Below, in pieces: positions 35,919 through 43,949 of a DNA stretch of 64,000 nt (positions are counted from its first letter, which is position 1; every line of letters begins with the position of its first letter). The position numbers and the translations under genes were made by a program. The notes beneath the pieces are model-generated. The model saw only the letters and a program-made list of their open reading frames with translations, did not search any database and was not told the origin of the DNA. The stretch spans positions 53,674 to 117,673 of the forward strand of contig NVWK01000014.1 in assembly GCA_002733605.1 (NCBI GenBank), given 5' to 3'. The DNA is from Robiginitomaculum sp. GTDB lineage: Bacteria > Pseudomonadota > Alphaproteobacteria > Caulobacterales > Maricaulaceae.

Positions 35919-36161
35919 AATATCGCAAAGCAGTCGCTTAATATAAACCAACAGAGGTGAGCAAACTCTCACTTAGCCCAGACTTAAATCGGTCTCATTT
36001 TATATGAAGACGGACACTAGGAATACTCAAAGATAAGAACCCACAAAAGTACATTAACCAAACCGAACTACTGAATGCTATCTTAGGATAAGAATAAACT
36101 GACCACTTAGCGCGCTGGATGTAATTAAGAATATTGGTATCAGCCCCTTTAACGTTCTAGC

Positions 36162-36446
36162 CTAACGATCTTCCAAGCTGTGCCAAACTCTGGCAATAAT
36201 GACCTGATCTTCAAACAAGCGATAGCGTACCGTATATCCCTTTGCGCCAAAGCGGACGTATAATTCTCTATAATCTGTATCTGGTTCCCAAGGCTGACCT
36301 GTCTCTGGAAACTTAACCAAGACGTCAACGCTTTCAAGAATGGCATCTATAGCGCGACTGGCGGCTTGTGAACTATGAGGCAGAATAAAATTGTAAAGCC
36401 GCCGTAAATCATCTTTTGATTCAGGAAGCCATTTAATAACTGCCAT
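36162..36446 (-). CDS. RelE/ParE-family toxin
   Basis: 94 residues with the ParE/RelE fold: WLPESKDDLRRLYNFILPHSSQAASRAIDAIL, then PETGQPW, YRELYVRFGAKGYTVRYRLFEDQVIIARVWHSLEDR. The last stretch, a beta-hairpin ending in a His/Arg-rich strand, is typical. It acts on gyrase (ParE) or ribosome-bound mRNA (RelE); which one cannot be told. Its ATG overlaps the antitoxin stop. Confidence 0.85.
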   Translation of the reverse strand: MAVIKWLPESKDDLRRLYNFILPHSSQAASRAIDAILESVDVLVKFPETGQPWEPDTDYRELYVRFGAKGYTVRYRLFEDQVIIARVWHSLEDR

Positions 36447-36706
36447 TATGATGCGTGGGGTTTAGACAATGTTTTCGCCCAAGATTTCATGTCTGAATGG
36501 GCAACAGTTTCGCCTGTAAGTTCAAACTTTTCCCAACGGGATTTCAGCAATGCTTTTTCTACTTCGATGTCTTCTTCCCGTTTGAGATAGCTTTCCACCG
36601 CTTCTTTCATTAAATAATGCGGCGAGCGGTCACGGCTGTTGCCAAGCTTTTTTAAACGGGCTTGGGTATTATCATCAAGGCGTATGCCAACGGTCGTATT
36701 TGCCAT
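36446..36706 (-). CDS. Ribbon-helix-helix antitoxin (CopG/ParD-like)
   Basis: 86 residues. The N-terminal beta strand TTVGIRLDDNTQARLKKLG and helix SPHYLMKEAVESYLK make a ribbon-helix-helix DNA-binding unit. The acidic C-terminal half (REEDIEVEKALLKSRWEKF) would clamp the toxin. The ATG at 36706 has GGA 9 bases upstream. Upstream and downstream genes of the pair overlap by one base, as usual for co-translated antitoxin-toxin pairs. Confidence 0.85.
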   Translation of the reverse strand: MANTTVGIRLDDNTQARLKKLGNSRDRSPHYLMKEAVESYLKREEDIEVEKALLKSRWEKFELTGETVAHSDMKSWAKTLSKPHAS

Positions 36707-36766
36707 ATTCATATATCCAATGTTATTTGTTGCACAAAGTATAACACATTTATTTTTTATATACAA

Positions 36767-37159
36767 ACATTTTCAGATGGGCACTCTCTCAACATGAATA
36801 TAGTCAACATGTTCGCCGGAAAAGCCATAAGCACAACATTAATTAGCCCTCATAACATTCATATACTATGTTTTTGAGAATAACGGCTAAGGGTGCTAGC
36901 GCATGCTTGGCTCTTTATTTGGTGACATTGGGAAATACATTTTACAAAAACCTCAAAAAACCACTCAATTTATCACTAGGCATACGTTCGGGCTGTAATT
37001 TAAAAACCTATTGTGAGCAGGTATGCTTGCAGAAACACAGTGTTCTAAAATTACGGTCAAACTGACACAATTTAGCACAATATTGGCCCTCTTTCTAATC
37101 TATCTTTTCTTTGAGAAAGAAGCGCAGTCTTGCTTTCAGTAAATAACTGGAAAGCAAAT
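36767..37159. other. Non-coding stretch between the first TA pair and small ORFs
   Basis: About 390 AT-rich bases with no convincing gene. The direct repeat CAACATG (near 36790 and 36805) lies upstream of the antitoxin and could be an operator. The remaining sequence shows only stop-ridden frames. Confidence 0.35.
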
Positions 37160-37444
37160 ATGTCACCGCAGTTAATTCTTATCGTGCAAATCATAATCGT
37201 CTTTGTGACAATCATTTGTGCTGTTCGGTATGCGACTGCATGGGTGGCAGCAGAGCTAGCTTATGACGCTTATCTCGGCCCGGCTTGGCACGCAGAATCG
37301 GAAAGTGATACGTCACGCAAATATATCAAAGTTTTGCTGCACCTACAAATGGAGCCTTGTTTGAACATGACGGCAATGCAGATTTGGTATGGTCGGGGCC
37401 AAAGCGTGAGCAAAGGGCTAGCTGAACAGGGATACATTATATAG
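37160..37444 (+). CDS. Hypothetical small protein with one N-terminal membrane segment
   Basis: 94 residues starting MSPQLILIVQIIIVFVTIIC. GGAAAG lies 5 bases before the ATG. A single hydrophobic helix is followed by a soluble part with LAYDAYLGPAWHAES and MQIWYGRGQSVSKGLAEQ. I do not recognise a family. It lies in the mobile right arm of the island and is followed by a hairpin. Confidence 0.5.
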   Translation: MSPQLILIVQIIIVFVTIICAVRYATAWVAAELAYDAYLGPAWHAESESDTSRKYIKVLLHLQMEPCLNMTAMQIWYGRGQSVSKGLAEQGYII

Positions 37445-37446
37445 GA

Positions 37447-37468
37447 ACCGGCACTTTTGAGTGCCGGT
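37447..37468. terminator. Perfect hairpin between two small genes
   Basis: ACCGGCACT-TTTG-AGTGCCGGT, 9-bp perfect stem, 3 bases after the stop of the 94-residue ORF. The 3' side lacks a T run, so it may be a weak terminator, or a structure in the leader of the next gene, whose ATG follows 11 bases later. Confidence 0.5.
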
Positions 37469-37478
37469 AAACATACTT

Positions 37479-37715
37479 ATGGCAGTTACCGATAAAGAAC
37501 TTAAAGCAGGGGTGTTAACCGCAGCAAAAATTGTTGAGGCACACGGTGATGTGTACTTGCCCATTTTTGAAAAACTATCTAGCGAACTTGATCGGCGGGA
37601 AAGGCAGCGTGCTAAAGTTGCTACCCATTTACAACGATGCCGTAATAAGAAACGACAATCTATCCTTCATCATCAATCTCTGATTTCTACCGACCTAATA
37701 GGTGGCACTAAATAA
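37479..37715 (+). CDS. Hypothetical small helical protein
   Basis: 78 residues, MAVTDKELKAGVLTAAKIVEAHGDVYLPIFEKL (first part), highly charged: SSELDRRERQRAKVATHLQRC. Similar short proteins of the form 'xxELxxAVxxAxxIVxxHGDVYLPIFERLExEL' are, as I recall, common beside integrases of alphaproteobacterial mobile elements; the function is unknown. This supports a mobile origin for the right arm even though no integrase remains. Confidence 0.6.
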   Translation: MAVTDKELKAGVLTAAKIVEAHGDVYLPIFEKLSSELDRRERQRAKVATHLQRCRNKKRQSILHHQSLISTDLIGGTK

Positions 37716-37807
37716 ACTATTATATAAGCACCAATTATTTTCTGGAATGTGAGGGAGGTGTATGCTATGTTTGCAATGTAAACAAAGTGTTCAATTGGAG
37801 AAGCGAG

Positions 37808-38071
37808 ATGGCAAATAGCAAAACTGTAACTTTCCGTGCCGATGAACATATGGACCATCAACTAGAACAACTTGCAACTGCGACTGATAGAACAAAGTCT
37901 TGGCATGTTCAGCAAGCAGTAGAAGTTTACCTTGAACTTCAATCTTGGCAAATCGGTGAAGTTCGAAAAGGTCTTGCGGATATGGAAGCAGGTCGAGTTG
38001 TTAGTCATGACAAAGTTGGCAAATGGCTTAAATCTTGGGGCAAAGACGATGAGCAGAATGCACCTCTATGA
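37808..38071 (+). CDS. Ribbon-helix-helix antitoxin, second pair
   Basis: 87 residues. SKTVTFRADEHMDHQLEQLATATDRTKSWHVQQAVEVYL (two parts) is an RHH domain, followed by RKGLADMEAGRVVSHDKVGKWLKSWG, the usual toxin-binding tail of such CopG/ParD-like proteins ('G..VSH..V..WL'). ATG at 37808. It overlaps the toxin start by 4 bases. It is distinct in sequence from the antitoxin at 36446 and points the other way. Confidence 0.85.
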   Translation: MANSKTVTFRADEHMDHQLEQLATATDRTKSWHVQQAVEVYLELQSWQIGEVRKGLADMEAGRVVSHDKVGKWLKSWGKDDEQNAPL

Positions 38072-38355
38072 AAATAGAGTGGACAGAAACTGCCATAATC
38101 CATCTAAAACACGTTCGTGACTATATGTCGGAAGATGATCCGTATGCAGCCGAACGTGTTGGTGTAGCGATTTATAGTGCTGCAAATATACTTATAGAGT
38201 ACCCGGGGGCAGGGAGAGTTGGGCGTGTGCCGAATACGAGGGAACTGATTGTATCGCGCTTGCCCTTTATTATTCCATATACAGTTGTTGCAAATCGTGT
38301 GATTATATTGGCAGTAATGCACACATCTCTGAAATGGCCTAAGCGATTTGATTGA
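38068..38355 (+). CDS. RelE/ParE-family toxin, second pair
   Basis: 95 residues: IEWTETAIIHLKHVRDYMSEDDPYAAERV, ILIEYPGAGRVGRVPNTRELIVSRLPFIIPYTVVANRVIILAVMHTSLKWP (given in parts). The PGAGRVGRVPNTREL and VMHTSLKWP motifs are typical ParE. Start ATGA overlaps the antitoxin stop. It is the last gene of the island, 150 bases before the right repeat. Confidence 0.88.
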   Translation: MKIEWTETAIIHLKHVRDYMSEDDPYAAERVGVAIYSAANILIEYPGAGRVGRVPNTRELIVSRLPFIIPYTVVANRVIILAVMHTSLKWPKRFD

Positions 38356-38503
38356 GAATAAGCGTCTTAATATAATTTCACGATTAAATGATTCGTGTTA
38401 CACATCGAAAGTTCGACTTTTATCAAATTTGTGTATCATTTTGTATATCAAATTGCTTAATAAAACACCCTAACCAATTGAAATAAAACAATTAAATATT
38501 TAT

Positions 38504-38528
38504 TTCGACACTTCTCACCCGTACCATT
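38504..38528 (+). repeat. Right attachment-site-like repeat (copy of tRNA-Leu 3' end)
   Basis: 25 bases matching 9822-9846 with two mismatches; the last 18 (38511-38528) are identical and include CACCCGTACCA, the acceptor-stem strand and CCA. No tRNA body precedes it. The 329-base gap from 38356 to 38684 holds only this repeat, an AT-rich stretch to its left and, to its right, the promoter region of the next operon. Confidence 0.8.
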
Positions 38529-38684
38529 TCCCCATTCTTGGTCATGCTCTGCGCTCCCAGCTCTTGTTGGGGAACCCTCGCGAAGACACCAATGAGTACT
38601 GTTGTTGGCTATGGTCAATGGGGCTAGGGTTTGGTATGGATGTGGTCTGTTATGGCGTGAAAACAGCATAAGGACAGACCTTCT

Positions 38685-39737
38685 ATGCAGCAAAATGTTG
38701 GCAAACTTATCTCTCACTGGCAGGTGCAGGATGTCATTACGGCGCAACAAGCGAAGCGCATGCGCGCCGATATTGAACTGGATACATCCCAGCGTACAAA
38801 AAACCGCCTGATCTCGAGCTTGTCGACCATGGGAGCGTTGACAGTTGCCGCAGGCGTAATCTTATTCGTCGCCAGTAACTGGAACGTTCTCCCTCACATA
38901 TTCAAGCTGTTTATGGCAATACTTCTGCCCACACTTCCGCTGTGCCTGGCGTACTGGATTTTGTGGGTTAACAAAGCTCATGTTGCGCTTGGGCGCGGTG
39001 CGCTGATTATCGGTGTTTTATTGATCGGGGCCGCAATGGCTATCATTGGCCAAGTCTATAATTTGGAACCGGAATACACCCGCTTTCTCGGATTTTGGAT
39101 ACTGCTCGCTCTGCCTTTCGTTTTCATTTTCAAACGCACCATAGCCGTAATCATTGTCACGGTTTTGACCGGGTTCTGGATTCCTTTTTTACTGTTCGAT
39201 ACCGTTTTTGAGGGCGTAGACGAAGAGTGGGCTATCTCCTTTTTGCCACTGGTTTATCTTGTCTATGCAGGTGTTCTCTACAGGCTTGGCAAATATTGTG
39301 GCGCGAAAACTGTGGATTGGCAGCATACGGGGAAATTTTTGCGTATTATTGGTGCCAAGCTCGGTATCATCATGATGTTTTGCACTACATTTGAATTCTA
39401 CGCAGAGACGTTAAACGATCTTGGCCTACGCATACCCGAGAATAGCTTGCTACTGATTTTCAATTTATTGTTCGTGGCGTTCTTGATCTTTGTACTGGTC
39501 AAAGCAATCCGCGCCGAAGCGGAAACGGTGATCGGCATGGTGTTCTTCTGGTTCGGCCTGTTCATCATAGTGCGCTATTTCGATTTGTTCTGGAACATGT
39601 TGCCAACCTCATTGTTTTTCATCGCGGGCGGCGGTGTTTTTATCATTGGTGCCTATGTATTGGAAAAACAGCGCAAAAAATTGCTGGCGGGTTTCGACGG
39701 GAACAGTGTGGTCAACACGGTGAAATACGATGAGTAA
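38685..39737 (+). CDS. DUF2157 multi-pass membrane protein
   Basis: 350 residues. A soluble N-terminus (QVQDVITAQQAKRMRADIEL) is the DUF2157 head, followed by about nine or ten membrane helices beginning LSTMGALTVAAGVILFVASNWNVLPHIFKLF (given as the family's 'GALTVAAGVILFVASNW' motif). The function is not known. It overlaps the next gene, a GDYXXLXY protein, by 8 bases, and in most genomes the two occur together, so they likely form one membrane assembly. Confidence 0.85.
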   Translation: MQQNVGKLISHWQVQDVITAQQAKRMRADIELDTSQRTKNRLISSLSTMGALTVAAGVILFVASNWNVLPHIFKLFMAILLPTLPLCLAYWILWVNKAHVALGRGALIIGVLLIGAAMAIIGQVYNLEPEYTRFLGFWILLALPFVFIFKRTIAVIIVTVLTGFWIPFLLFDTVFEGVDEEWAISFLPLVYLVYAGVLYRLGKYCGAKTVDWQHTGKFLRIIGAKLGIIMMFCTTFEFYAETLNDLGLRIPENSLLLIFNLLFVAFLIFVLVKAIRAEAETVIGMVFFWFGLFIIVRYFDLFWNMLPTSLFFIAGGGVFIIGAYVLEKQRKKLLAGFDGNSVVNTVKYDE

Positions 39738-40266
39738 CAGATTGAAAGCATTTTTGGCGGCTCTTGCCTTTTTGATTGTGGCGCTTGGCGGTATGATCGG
39801 CTCTCAGGAATATGTCCTGCGTGCAGGCTACAAAGTGATATTGAAAACGGCCCCCGTCGATCCACGCGATATATTTCGCGGCGATTATGTGATCCTCGGT
39901 TATGAAATTAGTGACCAGGCGGTTCAAAAACTAAGCACCTCATCGAGGTTTACCACGGGCGATCAAATTTATGTTGTTTTAAACACGGATGTCATACCCG
40001 CCACAGTTCTGCGGGTTGCCAGCATCCGGCCCAAGAGCGGGGTTTATCTGACCGCACACATCGATACATTATTTGCGAGTGCGCAGCCCCGTATCACATT
40101 CCCAACCCTGTCCCAATATTACGTCCCCGAAGGTCGTGGCCGTTCTTTGGAGCGCATGCGCAGGGATGAATTACATGTAGAGATTTCGATCACGCACGAC
40201 GGCAAAGCCCGTATTGTCAATTTATTGGATAAAAATCTGGATATTATTGATGTAAATGATCTGTAA
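39730..40266 (+). CDS. GDYXXLXY domain protein
   Basis: 178 residues. One N-terminal membrane anchor (FLAALAFLIVALGGMIG) is followed by a periplasmic domain with LKTAPVDPRDIFRGDYVILGYEI, the namesake motif (GDYVILGY, about 56-63), and a second conserved part VPEGRGRSLE. The function is unknown; it is an obligate neighbour of DUF2157 proteins. Translation is coupled to the preceding gene. Confidence 0.9.
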   Translation: MSNRLKAFLAALAFLIVALGGMIGSQEYVLRAGYKVILKTAPVDPRDIFRGDYVILGYEISDQAVQKLSTSSRFTTGDQIYVVLNTDVIPATVLRVASIRPKSGVYLTAHIDTLFASAQPRITFPTLSQYYVPEGRGRSLERMRRDELHVEISITHDGKARIVNLLDKNLDIIDVNDL

Positions 40267-40289
40267 TACGCTAGTGTCACGAGGCTTTG

Positions 40290-41612
40290 TTAGGCTTGCT
40301 CGCTAGCTAACCGTTTAAGTTCATCTTCTATAACCCACAGCCGATCTTGCCCCCATGTGCAAACATTTCCCAGCCGGAAACTGGGCACACCCCATATACC
40401 AAGCTCCAGCATTTCAACACGGTTCGCTTCCGCTTCTGCGCGCCAGTCTTCATTGTTGAGCTGCAATTTGGCTTCCGCCCAGTTCAGGTCTGCCGATTCT
40501 ACGATCAAACGCAGGCCTTTGTCCGCGCCCGCATCTACGCCTTCAGACCAAACGGCCTTCATAAAGGCGAGGCTAAACTCGAAATCCCGGCCCTGAGCAC
40601 GCGCCCACGGCAGAAGTGCATAACCGCGCTCGACAGGCTTGCCAAGCGGGTCTGCGATTTTGCCAAAGGATACGCGCAAACGCCGTGCCTCGCGGGTCGC
40701 ATCTGCAAGAATATAAAACCGTTTTTCTTTGGGCACAGGCAGGCCGCGCATGACCATTGGCAGAACAAACCGGAGCACAAGCTCTGCACCATAGTGATCC
40801 GCCAGTGCCTTTGCCTTCTCTGCCACAATATAGCTATAGGGGCTGCGAAAGGAGACGTAAAAATGGATTCTAGGCCGGGTTTTGAATGCCTGGCTCTCGA
40901 ATGTAACATTGTGATTGAGATCAAGCGCCGGCTGCTCATAAATAAACCCTTGTGGCGCATCTGTACGCGCAAGCTCAAGCTCTCTAAGCCAGTCTTCAAG
41001 ATGGTGTAACCGGTCAATCCCCCAATACCATTCGCCCCCATAATACACCATGCCTCCGAGATAATGGCCAAGTTTCTCCCGCCTCACATTTCCCGCCGCA
41101 ATCAGGATTTTTGTGCGCTCAGAGTGCTCGGAAACTGGCTCTAGCACATTGTTTTGCCAGTATGTATCTCCGATTTTAACAACATGGTTCCAAAACGTCT
41201 CGCCTTCAATTGCGCCTTCAAACAGATCGGCAAGACCAGATTGTGCTGTGCGAAGGTGCGCTTCCGGTATCTCGTCGCCAGAATCGGCAAAATGCAGCCC
41301 TGATTTTACGGCGAGCCGCACCACATCCTGACGCGCATAGGCCACCAGCCGTTCCCGATCCGGTACCGCCCAATCCGGCGGTGGCCCGACAAGGTGTGGT
41401 TTGATTTCAATGCCATATCTGTCTTGTAGAGCCGCAAGGCATTGGGCCATTAAATGCGAGTACGGATCGTCGACTTGGTGAAAATACTCAACAAGATGAG
41501 GCGAACCGCTAGATTCCCGCACAGTCTCGGCCCGCGCACGCCGTTTTTTAAGACGCGCTTCACTGGTTAAGTGCGCACTTACGCGCGTACTGATGGCCGA
41601 TTTTATAGACAT
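40290..41612 (-). CDS. Double DsbA/2-hydroxychromene-2-carboxylate isomerase-like protein
   Basis: 440 residues made of two thioredoxin-fold halves. The first begins EYFHQVDDPYSHLMAQCL (near residue 43) and the second HFYVSFRSPYSYIVAEKA (near residue 247). Both resemble the S-P-Y start of HCCA isomerase/DsbA-like GST-kappa enzymes, and neither has a CxxC pair. The second half ends GVPSFRLGNVCTWGQDRLWVIEDEL, the family's cis-Pro 'GVPSF' motif. HCCA isomerases act in naphthalene breakdown with glutathione; a redox or isomerase role here is a guess. It is 18 bases from the reductase-like gene on the same strand. ATG 41612 is preferred; an upstream extension is not protein-like. Confidence 0.75.
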   Translation of the reverse strand: MSIKSAISTRVSAHLTSEARLKKRRARAETVRESSGSPHLVEYFHQVDDPYSHLMAQCLAALQDRYGIEIKPHLVGPPPDWAVPDRERLVAYARQDVVRLAVKSGLHFADSGDEIPEAHLRTAQSGLADLFEGAIEGETFWNHVVKIGDTYWQNNVLEPVSEHSERTKILIAAGNVRREKLGHYLGGMVYYGGEWYWGIDRLHHLEDWLRELELARTDAPQGFIYEQPALDLNHNVTFESQAFKTRPRIHFYVSFRSPYSYIVAEKAKALADHYGAELVLRFVLPMVMRGLPVPKEKRFYILADATREARRLRVSFGKIADPLGKPVERGYALLPWARAQGRDFEFSLAFMKAVWSEGVDAGADKGLRLIVESADLNWAEAKLQLNNEDWRAEAEANRVEMLELGIWGVPSFRLGNVCTWGQDRLWVIEDELKRLASEQA

Positions 41613-41629
41613 GCCAAATGCCTTTGCAC

Positions 41630-42805
41630 TTAAGTTTCGATTGTAAATGTCAATCCGGCGTTCGCGACAAGACGATCGATGAGGGCTTGGCCCATCGCCG
41701 GGGCAGGGGTTAGAACACCACCCGCAACGTCGTCGTGCGAGACATCCCGTGCCAGACAAATAGCAGCCTCGGCAATCATTTTTGACGTCGAGCCATAGCC
41801 CGGGTCTTTATCGCCTGTGACACCGGCTGTGATGCGTGTGTTTTCGACGCTTAGCCCTGTGAACATAGCGTCATAAAACCCTGCGTCGCGGCTCTCTTGT
41901 GACGGGCCTTCACCCGGCTTGGGCGGGTTTTTGTCCATGCCCCCACTGCTGGCAACCGCATTCGCAGCCGCCTCGCCAGCCTCCCCGGGGCCAGTTTGCA
42001 CCATCTCGTCATAGACGAAATCCGCGCCGTATTGATGGCCGAGCAGGGCATTGGACCGGTGTACGTTTTTGGTGTTGATACTGGCCATGATGAAAGGGGC
42101 GGCCCACGTGCCGAGGTCTTCATCATAGATCGGTTTGGCACCATGTGGCTGTTTGGGCCCATCAAAATCAGGGCACAGGGAGAACGGGTCTTTAAGCCAG
42201 TTCATCACTTCGGGTTCGCGCTGAACCCGGGCCATAGTTTCCATAAAGCTGGCGGCGGTACCGCCAGACGTTTCGCCGCGCATTTTACGCATCCGGCCTT
42301 TGACCCGCGCAATTGGGGCACCTGTGGTCTTGATCGCGTGTTGTTGTAAGAAATAAACTCCTAGATCAAACGGTATGGAATCAAAGCCACAGGAATGGAC
42401 AATACGCGCTCCAGAGGCTTTGGCCGCGTCATGATATTCAAGAACCGTGTCGTGCATCCATGCGGGTTCGCCGCAAAGATCAACATAGTCCGTACCCGCC
42501 GCAATGCAGGCCTCAAGCATAGGGACGCCGTAGAGTTGATAGGGCCCGACGGTGGTGATAACCACTTTTGTACGCTCAGCCAAAGCTTTGAGAGAGCTGG
42601 GATCAGACGAATCTGCGATAATAAGCGGCGTATCCGCAGGCGCATGGATCAAATCACGCACTTGCGCCAGCTTGGCGTCTGAACGCCCCGCCATAGCCCA
42701 CTTTACATCATCATTGCCGTAGTGTTTTGCAAGATATTCTGCGATGAGCCTGCCTGTAAAGCCGGTCGCGCCGTATACTACCAAATCAAATTCACGTTTT
42801 GCCAT
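41630..42805 (-). CDS. Saccharopine dehydrogenase-like NAD(P)-binding reductase
   Basis: 391 residues. Rossmann start LVVYGATGFTGRLIAEYLAKHY (residues 8-29, GxTGFTG), then WAMAGRSDAKL, VVITTVGPYQLYG and GTDYVDLCGEPAWM, all marks of the saccharopine dehydrogenase-like/trans-acting enoyl reductase family. HSCGFDSIPFDLGVY is also typical. Members reduce lipid or polyketide intermediates; the lysine-pathway function is not expected. It is the first gene of a two-gene operon with the DsbA-like protein. Confidence 0.85.
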   Translation of the reverse strand: MAKREFDLVVYGATGFTGRLIAEYLAKHYGNDDVKWAMAGRSDAKLAQVRDLIHAPADTPLIIADSSDPSSLKALAERTKVVITTVGPYQLYGVPMLEACIAAGTDYVDLCGEPAWMHDTVLEYHDAAKASGARIVHSCGFDSIPFDLGVYFLQQHAIKTTGAPIARVKGRMRKMRGETSGGTAASFMETMARVQREPEVMNWLKDPFSLCPDFDGPKQPHGAKPIYDEDLGTWAAPFIMASINTKNVHRSNALLGHQYGADFVYDEMVQTGPGEAGEAAANAVASSGGMDKNPPKPGEGPSQESRDAGFYDAMFTGLSVENTRITAGVTGDKDPGYGSTSKMIAEAAICLARDVSHDDVAGGVLTPAPAMGQALIDRLVANAGLTFTIET

Positions 42806-42966
42806 ATTTGCCTCTTAATTTATTTATATGCCATTTGTTGCATATGTTTAGGGGGGTGACAATGAAAATTCACGACATTTTGATCTGTATGCAGACCAAG
42901 AATTGTCTAACCGCTTGAATATTTGGTATGTTATTGTTAAAGCTATCTTTAGAAAAATAGCGATAG

Positions 42967-43674
42967 ATGCCTTTCATGAACCAACATATCTCCAATAGTA
43001 AAAAAGTTAGCAAAACACTAGCCGACTTTGCCTATCAAACAATACGCGCCGATATTATCCGTGGTGAGCTAAAGGCAGACGAGAAATTGCGCCTCAGCAA
43101 TCTGTGTAAAAAATACGATATTGGTATGAGCCCGCTACGCGAAGCCTTGGCACGTCTGATCGGGGACGCACTGGTTGTGACCGAGGGCCAGCGTGGATTT
43201 TGGGTGGCTCCGCTCTCGATTGACGAACTGGTCGATATTTCCCGGGTTCGGAATTTGTTGGAAGGCGAAGCCTTGCAGCGCTCTATGGTGCATGGGGATG
43301 ATGCTTGGCGTACCCAACTCACACACGCATTCGAGGCTTTGACGCAAGTCGAGACCGAACTGGCAGGGCGTAACCGGGACGTTGTGCCGGAATGGGAACA
43401 TGCCAACCGTCATTTCCACGAGGTGCTTGTCTCCAGATGTGGATCGCCATGGTTACAAAGAATTTTGAAAATGTTGTACCAGCAGTCAGAGCGCTACCGC
43501 CGGATTTCATTGATCAGGAAGGGGTCTAATCGCTCTTTACATGATGAACACGAGGCTATTTATGAAGCTGTGATGGCTGGAAATGTGCTCAAGGCTTGCC
43601 GACTTGTCGAATTGCATTTGCAATTAACCAGCGACGCGGTTCGTGCGGCGCTGCAAGATAATATCTCTACCTAG
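42967..43674 (+). CDS. GntR family regulator, FCD type
   Basis: 235 residues. HTH with RLSNLCKKYDIGMSPLREALARLIGDALVVTEGQRGFWVAP (in parts: MSPLREALARL, TEGQRGFWV), then the all-helical FCD ligand domain from about residue 85 with RNLLEGEALQRS and WEHANRHFHEVLVSRC, where His residues bind metal. FCD regulators commonly control catabolism of organic acids. It lies 275 bases before the tautomerase gene that opens the meta-cleavage operon, in the same direction, and is a likely regulator of it. The gap holds only the promoter region. Confidence 0.9.
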   Translation: MPFMNQHISNSKKVSKTLADFAYQTIRADIIRGELKADEKLRLSNLCKKYDIGMSPLREALARLIGDALVVTEGQRGFWVAPLSIDELVDISRVRNLLEGEALQRSMVHGDDAWRTQLTHAFEALTQVETELAGRNRDVVPEWEHANRHFHEVLVSRCGSPWLQRILKMLYQQSERYRRISLIRKGSNRSLHDEHEAIYEAVMAGNVLKACRLVELHLQLTSDAVRAALQDNIST

Positions 43675-43949
43675 ATTTTAAGCGGGCGAAAACACGGCTC
43701 CAGAGGGTAGGCGTGTGAAATTTCCATTATAATTCAAAAATTTCGAAATTTAGCTTGTCTATTCTTTCAAATAAGCATAATTTAATGTATGTGAAGGCGT
43801 TCCAAATCCTGAAAATCGCCCGTAGTTGGGGATTTAGATGGGAATCAAAGGGTTTGGAGTGTGAACATCCAGTATTAGCTATGCGGTTTTCGTATTTTTG
43901 TTTTTTACATAAATATCGAAAATCGAAAAATTTGAGTGAGAGAGAAACA

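Larger units (their letters stand above)
34483..35997 (+). mobile_element. IS3-family insertion sequence, inactive
   Basis: 1515 bases bounded by perfect 43-bp terminal inverted repeats (34483-34525 and 35955-35997), starting TGAGACCGATTTAAG and ending in the TG...CA form usual for IS3. It holds orfA and a broken orfB. The flanking bases (CCTA on the left, TTTT on the right) show no target duplication, so the copy may be old or one side may be rearranged. A second, nested 25-bp inverted repeat is present inside (see repeat entries). Confidence 0.9.
9847..38528. mobile_element. Putative tRNA-Leu-inserted genomic island carrying a peptidoglycan utilisation cluster
   Basis: About 28.7 kb lie between the tRNA-Leu 3' end and the second copy of that end. 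The content is unlike the flanks: a run of cell-wall catabolism genes, an IS3-family element, small unknown genes and two toxin-antitoxin pairs at the right border. To the eye the bases are also more AT-rich than the flanking core genes. No integrase or excisionase gene is visible, so if it moved by site-specific recombination, that gene was lost (perhaps through the IS insertion) or acted from elsewhere. Confidence 0.65.

Noticed and set aside
36133..36140. Another ATTGGTAT operator site
   Set aside because: It lies downstream of the first toxin gene with no promoter of the peptidoglycan locus near it; one 8-base match is expected by chance.
38504..38528. A second tRNA-Leu gene
   Set aside because: Only the T-arm/acceptor 3' end is present. 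No D-arm, anticodon arm or 5' acceptor strand precedes it, so it is an att-like remnant.
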